Positions 47,691-59,314 of a DNA stretch of 64,000 nucleotides are shown here, one piece after another; the stretch's first letter is position 1, and each line of letters opens with the position of its first letter. The stretch comes from Ulva prolifera (taxonomy: Eukaryota; Chlorophyta; Ulvophyceae; Ulvales; Ulvaceae), in NCBI GenBank assembly GCA_023078555.1, contig CM041199.1:7693315-7757314 (forward strand), given 5' to 3'. The notes below the pieces were generated by a model, which ran no database searches, was not told the origin of the DNA, and saw only the letters and a list, made by a program, of their open reading frames with translations. The position numbers and the translations under genes are program-made.

Positions 47691-49369
47691 CCCCTCCCCC
47701 TCTGCATGCAGTGCTGCTCTACAGCATTACACTCTGCCTTGCATTTGCAGCCTGGAATGGTGAGCACTGTTCGGATTTACATCGATTGTGAGATACATGG
47801 CCCTGCTGGTGTATATGAGCCTCACCTCGAGGTGATCTTTGTCTTGTCAGCGGCGTCTTGTGCAGTGGTAGTCCAGCTGCGCACGTGCGGGTTTGTTCAG
47901 GATATCACGCCGTAGGTACTGGTAGGTGGGAGCACCCACCCACAGCATGTGCGGCGTTGCGCCGGCTCGGCCATGCCTTGAAATTTGTTGTTGTGACGCA
48001 GTGCAGCTTGCCAAGCGTTTGCATGGTGTACAACCCTCACTTGCACAACACATGCTCATTAGCACTGGCCGCAGTCCAGTGAATCAATCTTCGAGGTGAT
48101 CACACCATGGCGTGCACGGTCGAGCCTGAGCATAGCTGCTGTTGGCCATGCATGTTTTTATTAGCTGACGTCAGGGTACCCTTTCCAGTCAACATATGTG
48201 GCGTTGCCCACGTCAACAGGTATCCCTGATTCCTTTTCAGCTGAGACGTGGTCAGCCGGAGAATGTGGAGGTGTTCGTACAAGGGACGCTGCAGAGCTCT
48301 GCATGCCACACGTCGTCGGTGGCTACAGGGGCTTTGCCACCGGCGCGAGATCACTGCTTCTGCAGCTTGCACAATCAACATGCGCGCATTCTTAGCCGGG
48401 ATTCCATTTGGCATGTATCATTTAATAACGTTAGTCCATGTATTGGCTCGTAACACCTGAGCCGGAGCCATACTTGGCGGCTGCTGGTCCCATGCCCATT
48501 ACAGGCGCACCTGGATTGCAGCGCCATTAGTTATGACTTGATAGATGCAATTGTAGTTATTAATTTGATCTGTATCCAACATGGGGCTTGCCGTTGTCTG
48601 TCGCTTTGTTTCAAGCGTTGTTGACCATCGCGACCTGCACAGCTCGATCAGCTCTGCGCAAGGATGCCTAAGAAGGCCAGCATAACATGTATACACGGTG
48701 CGTCTTTATCTTGTTTTGCGTTTTAACTTAATTCACAATGGTGCTTTGCTTGCCTTCTGTGAGGCCTGCGATCGTGCGGCGCTGCCTTGCCGTGCACGGG
48801 AGAGTCTGTTTGTTTTTTTTCCTGATGGTACTACATGAATATCAGTAATGTGTGGCAGACTTTATGTCCAATAACGCCTGGTGTTGACGGTCGTGTGCTG
48901 ACAACCGAACGCCTCCGGTCTATGCGGTCCAACGAGACGATTGACAGAATGCGCATTGACGCAGGTGCTCCATTGAATCGCCACTACTCGTCACATAAGA
49001 TGCACAGTCAACGAGTCATGGACGTTTACGAAGTGACATGTTGGTACGTGCTTGCGCTCATACCCGCTGTTCGATAAGAGCTGGAACAACGGTGAGGTGA
49101 ATTCGGAGCTGCTTTACCGCACCCTGCGTCGGCGTATGACATTGTTGCTCTGTCCACCCAGGTAATGGTACTGCTGTAGACGAGTTTGCATCTGCTGCAG
49201 CGTTTCGCTTAAGATTCTTCAAAGTTCTTGACGTTGTTACATGATATCCGAGGTAGTTGACGACGAAGGCCATGTGGATATGTGCGCGCAAATGCATGCA
49301 TATTGTGATGACGCCCTTGTTCATTCCGATGTGACCTGCACGCTGCAGCAGCAGCTGCGCTACGTGGGA

Positions 49370-49388
49370 CCCCCCCCCCCCCCCCCCC
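49370..49388. repeat. C19 homopolymer
   Basis: Nineteen consecutive C on the plus strand (G on the minus strand). Its length is likely polymorphic and prone to assembly error. Confidence 0.9.
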
Positions 49389-50054
49389 GAAAAGCGCGAT
49401 TTCTGGGCTGGCCAGATCACCGTCACGCTGGTGCTAAATTCTCTCGTTTTTTCTATCAAATATCCCAATAATCACGTTCTTCAGGGGTGTATGAAGACAG
49501 TTTCGCGAAATGTGGGCGGTAGGTGAGCTTATGAAGCTGAACAGACCACCGATTAGCAGCAATCGGGCATGGCACATGTCGTGACGCCTGCGATCGCAAA
49601 CGTATCGACCCCAGGAGACCTCTGCATACACTAAATTGCAGTATGCAGGCCTCAGGTTGGCCGATGCGCAACCGGGGCGACGGACTTGCACTTGCTGCAT
49701 TGCTACTGCATTCGGATGACGCAATGTTGCGATGATCGTCCATCCGGGCCGCGTGACTTGGCAGGACAACGCGAGCGATGCACGAATACATTTTGAACAA
49801 AAACAAACGTGTTTGCCGCAGCCTGTGGGCGCGTTGGGGCTCGATACATGGCGTGCACCGTGTCCGCCCCACCATTAAAGGCACGCGTGCCCCTCACACG
49901 CCGGGCCGTCACGCGGACACCTGTCATCATACACCTCCGCGTTTTGGTCAGTAATGACGCATTCGGGCGTCGATAGGCCGTCACGACGCGTGATCAGGCA
50001 ATGTTACGGCCACCCCATGATTCCGGGGGGTTCCCACGTAGCGCGCGCTGACAA

Positions 50055-50114
50055 TGATGTGTCCACAAGTGCATCAGGATGGTATACCATCCTAATGCAC
50101 TTGTGGTCACATCA
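50055..50114. repeat. 60-bp near-perfect palindrome
   Basis: 28 of 30 pairs match, with the centre GGTATACC and outer ends TGATGTG and CACATCA. It has no spacer. The core is shared with the palindrome at 45395-45418. Confidence 0.93.
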
Positions 50115-52263
50115 GTTCCCCCGACGTCTCCACTTGACACCAGTTGGCTGCTTAGCACCGGCAGTGACTGTATTTTAACCTGCCCCACACCATGCGAGCT
50201 TGATCAGTGTGATCCATTGAAATATGCAGTCATTGTCAGTCATGTTGCCCTTGCATGTATGCCTTTCTGAAGCAAGTTAACATTTCTGTAGTACCAGGCT
50301 GCTATATATTTCTCCACTGCCTCATCTCACAGACTTTATGACCATGCAGGCATATCAGACAATGTCAAGGAATTACAAAATGCCGTGCCAAGTGTAGATC
50401 TATTCAAAGCTGTACAGAGTCTGCCTCTAAGGCTAAAATATGATCATTCCCGCTGCGGTATGCAAAGCTCTCATACTGATCTTGATTTGCACATGCTACA
50501 CATGCACTTCGATGCATTGCAAAATGCGAATCATGCTATCCAGGTGCATGTTTCTGATGTCAACACATTGTCTTTGGGCCTGCACATGCAGATGTGGTGC
50601 ATTGTGAGTTCATGGCATGCGTTGCCTTTGCACTAGCATAATTACATCTCAGAGTGTTCTTGGCCTGATTGCTGGTGTGGTGTTGATGCTGCCCGCCTCG
50701 CCACCTGTATTCTTGGAAAACCTCTTGAAGTGTCATTCTCAACCTGAAAGTGTGTGGTGTTTCACATGCCAAGAGTGCCCAAAGTCAGTCCTTTGCATGC
50801 CCATACCAGATTCGTAACAGAATTTTTGGCATGCAGATGAATTAGGAATGTGAAGAAGCGCCTGGGACTGCACACGTCACACAGCAATGGTTATATTTTT
50901 TAAAGAGCCATCTCAGATCTGACATTATGCGGTATGTTTCGTGTGATGTAAAGAATCCCACTTGGCCACTGTCTAGTGAATTGTATTGCATGCGAAATTG
51001 TGCAGAGCCTGTTGTTGTGGCGAGCTGTCTAGTTATGTGAACATGATTCTTATGCAGGCTTTGACTATATTTGATGTCTGCGCTGAAGAGAGGCTGTGGA
51101 GCCAGAGACAAGCAAGTGAAGTATTTCAGTCACATTACAGAATGGTCCTATGGATGTGAGATGAGACTGCAGTGGGGTGGACCGGGAAATTGCAGTTTAA
51201 CTGCGGGCTCCTTTAGGATGCAAGTCAGGCGCCAATACTTGTGCATTTTTGTATGTTTTAAGAGGCTCCAGTATGCGTCTTCAAGCGGGGAGACTTTACT
51301 TTTAGGGGTCCTTGGCGCTCGATGTAACATATGGCCACATAATCCGTGCGTAGAGATGGAATTGACTGTATATTGTGCTTCATGTCCTTGATACATGTTC
51401 CCATCCAGTTCTGACTTTTCTACCTGTGATACACAGCGATGTCGGCATGAGTGGTGTGTTTGAGACACAATGTTCTATGCATCCACACAATGGAATTGCA
51501 TCTACTTATTGCGGCCTCGTGCCACACCGGCCTGGTGCCACCCCGTCCACATAGACTGCCTAGGAGGTCATTGCATGATCAATCTGGATCACCATGGACC
51601 ACACGAGTTCACGTTTGCTCCATAGCTGATCCTCAGCGAGGCCCTAGGTAGTCACTAGGAGCCCCTCAATGCCCAAACCTGCTTTCTCGCAACCTCTAGG
51701 CGGTCCTTAGCCAATCACTGGCGAAGATGACCAGGTGATGACCAGGTGCGGAGTCTGCAAGGACCGGCAGGGGACTCCCTGCAACATCATATGCTAAGGA
51801 TGTGTCATCCGTGCTCTTACGAGGTCCCCAATCCATCACTACTAGGTCCTCCAGGCTTCATCAACAACTCATTATACGGTCGTACGCGAGCTCCTAGTGA
51901 CCTGATGAGGACTGTGTAGAGACTGTGTAACCCCCTGTTTAATGAGTGTTCAATCGTGCTAGTGCCAGGGATGAGTGAGACGGCCATATACGACGGTCTG
52001 TCAGGCATACGTGTCTGCAAAGAGCACACCCGGATGGCCGCGAAAGCATCGCTGGGAAAGCGCATCGTGTGCAGACTGTGGCAGCCCGCGGCGCATGGCG
52101 GTTCACCGGCGTCGAGGTGTCCAGAGGCGATGCTGTGGGGGGCTGCATTGTGGTGCAGTACCTCGAGGGCACAGAGGGGGTGCGCCACCCCCGCCGGCCG
52201 CACCGTCAACGCCGCGCTGGGGGGCAGGTCTCCCCAACTCGTGCAGGGAACACATCCGCCGAG

Positions 52264-52365
52264 CAGTGTTGGGTCATCGGGCCTGATTACATAGAACAAT
52301 TCCGAATATATAGGTCTAATTTCTGGATGGCCGCCCCGGAAATGTTGCAAAGTGACCCAACACTG
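52264..52365. mobile_element. hAT-type MITE, copy 4 (inside exon 2 of copy F)
   Basis: A 102-bp element with inverted ends CAGTGTTGGGTCA and TGACCCAACACTG. Flanks CCGCCGAG (52256-52263) and CCGCCGAT (52366-52373) match at 7 of 8 positions. It interrupts the coding region between the part encoding VLGELCVLRS and that encoding CTSWGDLPP. It has no coding capacity. Confidence 0.9.
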
Positions 52366-55300
52366 CCGCCGATTACAGCACTGCGCATGTCGGTTCGACT
52401 CTCCAGGCCAGGGACACCGACCGCCGACCGCTTCGGCACGGCACGGCTGCGCAGCACGCACAGCTCGCCCAGCACGGTGGGAGCCTCGCCTGTGACGAGC
52501 CGCCGCACAGCGCAAGCGCCTCGTCAGCGCAGGGCGTGTCGCTGCCGGAGCGCAGCGCGGTGGCCAGCGCGCGCAGCGTGGTCGGCAACGGATCGGGCCG
52601 CCATGCGTCAGCGCCACTTTCTCGTGGTGCAGAGCGTGTGTCCGCGCCCCACGCCTCGCGGAGCAGGTTGAAGGCAAAGAAGTGGACGTGGGTGCTGGCG
52701 ATGGAGGCAGTCCCCCCTCCGTCCTCCTTGAGAGACACTGCCCCGGCCGAGAGGGGTGCCCCGCAGCAAAGGACGGCGTCTTCCTCCATAGTGTGGGCCT
52801 CAACATCGCCCACTTCAACAAGAGATATCGTGTCCACGTCTAGTAAAGTCGCTACTTTAGGGATGTGATGGGGTCGGAGGCGCTGGCACGGGCTTGCCGG
52901 TTCGCATTGACCTGTCGGGCGCCCAACGAAGTCATGATACAAAGACCTCACAGTTGCTCCACCTTGGCGGCTTCCGGCCACATGGATGTGAGGTGGGACC
53001 TGCCCGCCGCTGCTTGGCTCCTGCTGGTCATCGTCAGCAAACTCCAATACATCTGTGAGGCAGAGGGAGGTGAGGGAGGGCATGTGGCACGCTGAACGGG
53101 GGGCGCTGCTTAGGCGGAGGGAGGTGAGGGCGGTGAAGCTGGTGAGAAGGCTGCGCAGCGGCTCAGCCTCTGTGGCAAGCCGGGCATCGATGCTGAGGTG
53201 GCGCAGCGCTGCCGGGTTCAGCTGCTTGAGCACAGCCATGAGAACTTCGTCCGACATGGAGTACCCATAACTTGGAACGAAATCAAGAGCATATCGTCGT
53301 CCATGCCGGCGCCGCTAGTCATACAGAGACTGCTCAGGGTGCTAAGGTGTGGCATCAGCGGAGTGACCGTCTGTAGTGATCCAAAAACGGGGATTTGCAG
53401 AGCACGGACGGGGTTGTGGGCGACAAGAAGGGGCGCGAGCATACTGCCTATGCCCAGCAGGCACTCCGGGGTATGCGCGCACATACGCTGGGAAGCGGGG
53501 GGGGTGAGAGGTCGAGCACGCCCTCTGTGAGCGAGAGGATGCGGGCAAGGGCCTCGGCGGGGAAGGGGGGCGGCAGGAGCAGCGCCTCGCAGAGGGTGAG
53601 GTGGCGGGCGACCGAGGCTGCGGCAGCGGCCGGCAGGGGCGGTAGGGTGGAGAAGGCCGCCAGGAGGCGTTCCCCTGCTTCGCACGGAATCTCGGGGGGG
53701 CGCGAAGCATGCGTTTGGCCGGACCTCTGTGCTGTCTCTGTACTTCTCGCTGCGGTGCTTGGTCGAGGTCTCGAGGTCCAGGCGGTGGGCGCGGCGCAGC
53801 ACCACGGCGATGCGGGAGGCCGTGCGCTCCTCCGCTGCTGCGGTGCGCATAAACTGCGACACCTGCGATGCATATGCATGGCTATTTACATACGAGAGTA
53901 TATGTGACTTCGCGTTGTGCGCATGCGTGCGTCTACCCAAGGGGGCGGACAGGATGCGAGCAGGCTAGCGCTTGCGGATGGTGTGAAAAGTGTGCATGGT
54001 GTATACTGTGCGGCCTGGGAGGCCGCAGAGACACGTTTACAGCCCGTATGCTAGCGATTCGTATGTACTCATCAGACCTGTGCGCTATCGCAGCCTGAGA
54101 TTGAGGAGGCACACGTTGTCCAGCATGACAGACTGCAAGATGCGATCTCAGGCGCCGGCGTCTTCCGCACTCCGTTATTCTGCAGAGGTGTCGAAGTGAG
54201 GTGCAGCAGACCAGCCGTGGATGCTATACATGTAACATACTGCCCATGCCGCGACAACAATGCAGGGCGGACAACAAGCCAGCAAGCTATGCAGAACACG
54301 GCGCCCTATGCTGTGCTAGCTAGCACAGCATGACAGACACCCGTCGAACTCACGCACACCCACAATCTCTCGCCCCCTTCCCCCCTCCAGATACAGAATC
54401 CTCACACACGCAGCGCCGGCCCTCACACCGACCAACACCGATGCCGGGGCGGCCGCAGTGCTCTTGTTCGCAGCCTTGCCCCCGTCGACCCACCCCTCAA
54501 GCAGCCGGAGGCCAACCGCTACGCACAAGCAGGGCAGCCCCAGTGCGCCACTGCGGGTGTGAGGATGTTGGCGTGGGTGCACATGTGTGTGTACCATGCA
54601 TTACACATCACATATGTGTGTGTACAATGTGATCGGCGGTATGTACGGGTGTGCTGGTCTGTGCTGACGGTGACGCACGCACATGCATATGTGTGACACC
54701 GCTATGCGTGTCCCGCGGTGCGATCTGCCTTTCTTGCGTTGTCCTTGTAACACAGCAGGTTTAGCCAGGGGTGACGATACGCGCATGCTTTTTTCACGCC
54801 CAGCCTCTGATTGGACGCTCTGCGGACCAACTACAATGTGTGTCACACAACCATGGACCATCATGGATCAACAATGGACCAATGAACATGCATAGGGTGC
54901 AAATGCGCTGCATGGCATGCATCTCTTTCCACACCTCCGTTTCAGGAGGTCGTGGGTTCGATTCTGCGTGCGCTTTGGGGAATCGAAACGGCCGCACGTG
55001 ACCACCTCGCTTAGTGTCGTGGCCTAGCTATGTAACTGAGCCATGCTCGTTGCTAGCATTGCTCGAGCCAGCGCAGCTGCGCGCAAATGCACTCACGCTG
55101 CGTGCATCCGTCTGCACATGCATGCATGCGCGACTGTGCGCTCAGCCGTGCCATCAGCTCTGATGCACGCTTGTCTCTGCTCTGCTTGATGTAGTTGCAG
55201 TGCTCATACGCCTTCTCATCCTTGAGGAAGCTCGGCCGATTGGGGCTGAGAACGAAATTAAAATACTATCAATTACATCGGGATGAACGGCCTCTATGTT

Positions 55301-55427
55301 GTGACGTGCCGAGCTGACAGTGAAGAATAGGCAGTGCTCTGTGTTATGAGCATGTAAGGAGAAGCAAAGGCGTCGGTGCGGAGCGGTGTTGAAAGGGAGT
55401 GTAAGATGGTGCATTTCAAGTAATAAA

Positions 55428-55492
55428 GATATCAAGATACAAGATTCAAGTTCAAGTCAAGCAGTACCAAGTCAAGATCAAGCAAGACTGGC
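55428..55492. repeat. CAAGT/CAAGA-rich simple repeat in intron 1 of copy F
   Basis: Irregular repeats of CAAGT, CAAGA and TCAAG, for example CAAGTTCAAGTCAAGCAGTA. Low complexity, non-coding. Confidence 0.65.
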
Positions 55493-55714
55493 GTTCTCAT
55501 AGGTACTTTAGGGCATTGTATTAGCACTTAAGACTGCATCAATTCGCATGGTGACAGTTAGTTCAGCTTACTCCCTATTACTTGAACTCATAAGCTTGTG
55601 TTGTCTAGGCCACTCACATGCCTAGCTGCCTTGGAACCATCCTGGTTCAGGGCCTTTGTAAGATCATGACATTAGCACAGGAGGAGGCCCTGTGAGTTGC
55701 GTACGGTCGTCTGA

Positions 55715-55828
55715 GGGGGGTTTCCAGGTGGTTTACCCCTTCGGCATATGTGGTCCCGTTAATTCGGAGTTGTCGATGTCCAATAGGATACGGCTCAGTA
55801 AATTTAGATTTACTTTACTTTACTTTAC
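55715..55828 (+). repeat. Dispersed repeat, copy 2, with TTTAC tail
   Basis: It matches 6080-6210 block by block (GGTTTCCAGGTGG, TTCGGCATATG, GTTAATTCGGAG, CTCAGTAAATTTAGATTTAC) and ends in TTTAC repeated about four times. It lies in intron 1 of copy F. Confidence 0.65.
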
Positions 55829-56249
55829 ACCATGCCTCCTCCGGCATCCACCGCACCGTACGTTCATGTGCCGCTCTGTGTCTGGCTTGCGAGTTGCAGA
55901 AGTTGGCTAGCCGATGCGCACTGCACTGACGTCACACTGTGTCATGCACTCACAGCCACCCGAGACGCACCTCAACCAGCCTTGCGGTGGATGATAAATC
56001 GGTTGCGGCTGCAGCTTGGGCCCCTGCAGCCTCCGCTTCAGGGCTTGCGGCAGCAAATTCCAACCAGCCCTGGAACAGCTCGGGCGACATGGGCAGCTGC
56101 ATTGCCCCTTCCGTGTCCAGCAGCTCCCGCAGAGTTTCGCTCTGTCGGCAGAGGTCGGCGGGGATAGTCTGGTGGCTGTGCCGCAGAGCCTTGCCTCCAT
56201 TGCCGTCATCCACCACAGTCAGCTGAGTCTGCTGCACCTCTACAGGCAT

Positions 56250-59200
56250 GGCTGCGCTGCAGCTCCGAAGGTAGAGGTCTGCTGTCAAAGCACACTTCTA
56301 GGCCCTGCACACTCGCGCGCGTACTCATTCGAAAGGGGAAGCAAGGGCGCCTGCAAGCCTCACCTGTGGTTGCTTGCCAGCATGCAATGCAAATGCAAGA
56401 CACTCTGTGCTGGCACCAGGTGCAGCACTGGCCTAGAATTGCATTTTTCAAACGTGAATGGATGTGGAACAGTCCGTGACTAAGGGACGGTACTGGAGTG
56501 TTGCTTCACATGCATGTGTTCCAACATGACTGAGTCATGCACAACGAGCATGCTGCCAGCTGCACATCTGTCAGAAAAGCTATCATATGTGCAGGGCGGA
56601 CGCGCAGTCCTCGTTCAAGTCAGGTCAGGGCAGCCAGCATCTCGTACCTGCTGCGCACAGAGGTAGAACCGAGAGATGCTGCAAGGAGAGTGCTAATACC
56701 GTAAGACAGTAATGAGAATGGTTACAGATCTCAGTGTGCACATGCTTATATGCACACTGAACACTCAACACACAAGGTTACGGCGGGAAACCCTCGCACG
56801 ATCTCTCTCACTACATCGAGACGATCCTAGCTGGCGGCTGACCCCTACACTGGATCCGCGGATCGTTCGTGCATGGGTGCACCTGTCACCACACTGCTGC
56901 CCGCAGGCTCATGCATTGTGACAACATCTGCAATATGTTGCCCTTGCAAAGCTGCATGGACGAGTCTGTCATGCTTTAGAACTGATTAACGGCGGGCATG
57001 GCGTTGAGAGCGTGCCAGGAAATGCGATGGGTCCGGCCCTTGGAGAAGGCAGCCTCTGAGACACAAGATTCTAACGGACTTATGGACACCAACAGGGACA
57101 GTATTGCCACGCGAATTAAGAGCAAGATAAAATAAGTACTGAGCTGGACAGTTTCGTTATATGACTTGTTCACGACCGCACTTCAGCTCATCTGAAAGAG
57201 CGGGGACAGCCGGGTAGCCGGGTGCGACAATCGCCGGTATACCGCTGCGTAGCTCGATGATCAGCGGGGGCGGGACGACGGACGACGCCGTAAACAATTG
57301 CAACCATATAGCTAGACACATGATAGACACCTGAGTATAGCTGGAGCATGATGCAGTGTCTGTGGAGAGTGAGGCTTCTTGCACGTTCCGATGGGACATA
57401 GTTACAGGCTTGGACGCCAGAAGCCACGTCCAGCGTCAGGTACTAGGCGTCAATGCATTCCAGGTGGTGTCGCGACAACGTGCTCTCGTAGTAAGACAAG
57501 ATGTGAGAAAAAGTCGCAGACCCGTTCCCCGTCGCTGTGTTGCTATGGCGTTTCTGTAGGTCCTTGACATGATGTATGCGTCGTCAAAGGATTGCTGCAT
57601 GAGTCGGACCTCCTCTCTTTAGAGCAGCGTCTCAAGGGTCTACAGGTGGTATCTAGCTGAGCTAGTGCATTGTCCAATCGTGGCGTAGAACCACGCGCCA
57701 TTTTTTTTCCCTGCCTAGAATTCAAGATGATATTCTGAAACAAGGATACTGGAGTTGTACTCGTTCATGTGCGATTCCCGCCCTGGCGCGCAGACAGCAC
57801 AGTGCTGTCTGTGAGATGCCGCGGAAGCCAAGTCCCTGCACCTTGTCGACCTTGAAGACAGCATGCCGTGCACGAAGGTACAGCGTACCTGCTTCGAGTT
57901 TTATTTATCTAGTTGCTCAGCTATGCCATGTAGCAAGCGGGATCATGTCACTAGCGCGTGCAGCTGTTGATTCACATTCACAAACAGTCTTGCAGCCACA
58001 TCAGTCAGCTTGCATCAGAGAGTGCGCAGAGATGACATGTGAAATATTGAAAACAAGTCTGCATCTGTTCATACTTCGTGCGCTTTGTGAAGAGCACATC
58101 CAAGCTCAGACAGCAGATGGCCCAGTGACCTCTCTTCGGCTGGGCACAGATCTTGCGCCATCCTGATCAGTTTGCATGCCCCATAAGAAGATATTATTGC
58201 ACAGTACGTGTTTCGGTGTCCGACAATGGACCATTCTTCACTCTCCTTGCATAGCACTATCGTGCTTTTGCTATGCCCCAGACCCTCGTGACATGCATGG
58301 AACATGCGACTAGTGCAGAACAGCGCATGGAGCTGTCTTTGACGTCACGTAGATTGATCTGGTATCAAGAAGCCTTGACAAGTTGCCAAATGTGCACCGT
58401 GCCAGGACGTTTGCGGTTTGTCATGGAATCCGAGTCGGCCCTTTCGCAATCTGGGGCTGTAGCCCCGCAGGCATGCTGACCACAGTGCACTGCCACAGGA
58501 AGAGCGAATCCTGGATTGAATATTCTGGTGGCTTCAGGTTTCCGTTGTCACAATGTCGCACAGACTCATGCGGCAGAGTCACCATCAGGTGGGCGCAGGG
58601 ACAACTGCGCTAGGTCAAGCCAGTGGAAAACACGGCCTGTCCATACATCTATTTAAACTAACACAGGGGCAGCTGTGACAGTTGCAGAGCTTGAACGACC
58701 CAGCCTCTACGCAGCGGCATGCGGCCTTCCTGGCATGTCCAACCATTGGGCGTGCTTCAGCTTGCTGCCAGCTCCGGTGGAACTATCACACTCACTGCAC
58801 CTTTACCTGCCACCCAGAAGCACGCCTTTGTGCAACATCGTGGACATTGGCAGCCTTCACCCATGTGCCGGGCGCCTCTTCGCCCCGTCAATGCATGCGA
58901 GTCGAGGCATTCGAGATGGTTCAAAGGCCTCTGGATAATTGAACAGATCAGACGGTCCAGAGCATGGGAAGTCCAGCAGCTCCAGCGTGCGGCGCTGCTC
59001 AGCCGGCGGGGCACAGATATGTGGACAGCATGTAGCATGTGCATTACACGGGCTGGGCACATCTGACTGTGCATACAGCCTACGGACAGACCTGCTTGTA
59101 CGTAACAAGAACCTACCGCGCCCCGCGATGCAGCCCTGTGACCGGCAATCACCACACATGCTGTTCATGTCCCGTTTGCACACGCATCAGCGGCAGGTTC

Positions 59201-59314
59201 GAGATACACGTCGACTCATGCTGTAATCAGACTCGTTTGCTATATGCCTCCACGCCCATTCACTCTTCTATAATATCATGTTGCGAGCAGACGAGAGCAC
59301 GATGTGAGCGGTCA
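56250..59314. other. Intergenic stretch between LRR copies F and G
   Basis: No gene is supported. The part 56.9-57.4 kb is related to the upstream regions of copies C and D (GCATGATGCAGT, GCACGTTCCGAT), showing that F was duplicated with its 5' flank. Open frames at 57816-58166 and 58675-59066 have no family match. Confidence 0.5.

Larger units (their letters stand above)
44475..52029. other. Repeat-rich, gene-poor stretch between fragment E and copy F
   Basis: About 7.5 kb with no supported gene. It holds four foldback structures, a 92-bp minisatellite and a 19-base C run, listed separately. Minus-strand frame 46613-46993 has hydrophobic segments and could hide an exon of a membrane protein, but I cannot place splice sites. 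The part 50.3-51.5 kb is AT-rich and featureless. Confidence 0.5.
52030..56249 (-). pseudogene. POZ/SKP1-like LRR gene, copy F (broken, lacks exon 3)
   Basis: Exon 1 (56249-55971) is intact: MPVEVQQTQLTVVDD, DLCRQSETLRELLDTEGAMQ, LFQGWLEFAA and TARLVE, with a GTGCGT donor. Intron 1 is unusually long, about 2.1 kb, and contains a dispersed repeat. Exon 2 (53862 to 52030) begins VSQFMRTAAAEERTASRIAV, is D-like throughout (LNPAALRHLSIDA, FTALTSLRLSSAPRS, MPSLTSLCLTDVLEF), shows at least two frame changes (near 53.7 and 52.5 kb) and is interrupted by an hAT-type MITE. It ends with GVAHPLCALEVLHHN and a GTGTGC donor. I find no exon 3 down to 49 kb, so the 3' end was lost. Confidence 0.85.

Noticed and set aside
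46929-47915. Overlapping 91-codon open frames repeated every 92 bp
   Set aside because: They are a by-product of a tandem unit whose length is not a multiple of three; each ends at the same stop after three units. No start context or homology supports translation.
49000-52029. Missing exon 3 of copy F
   Set aside because: I looked on the minus strand for the exon-3 words (LRTLSLQGV, LTALLLHG, LQCLDV and the terminal LLELPLHLG) and found none, so F was called truncated rather than assigned a distant exon.
54940-54975. tRNA B-box-like word GGTTCGATTC
   Set aside because: There is no acceptor stem, anticodon arm or A box at the right distance, so neither a tRNA nor a clear tRNA-derived SINE is supported.
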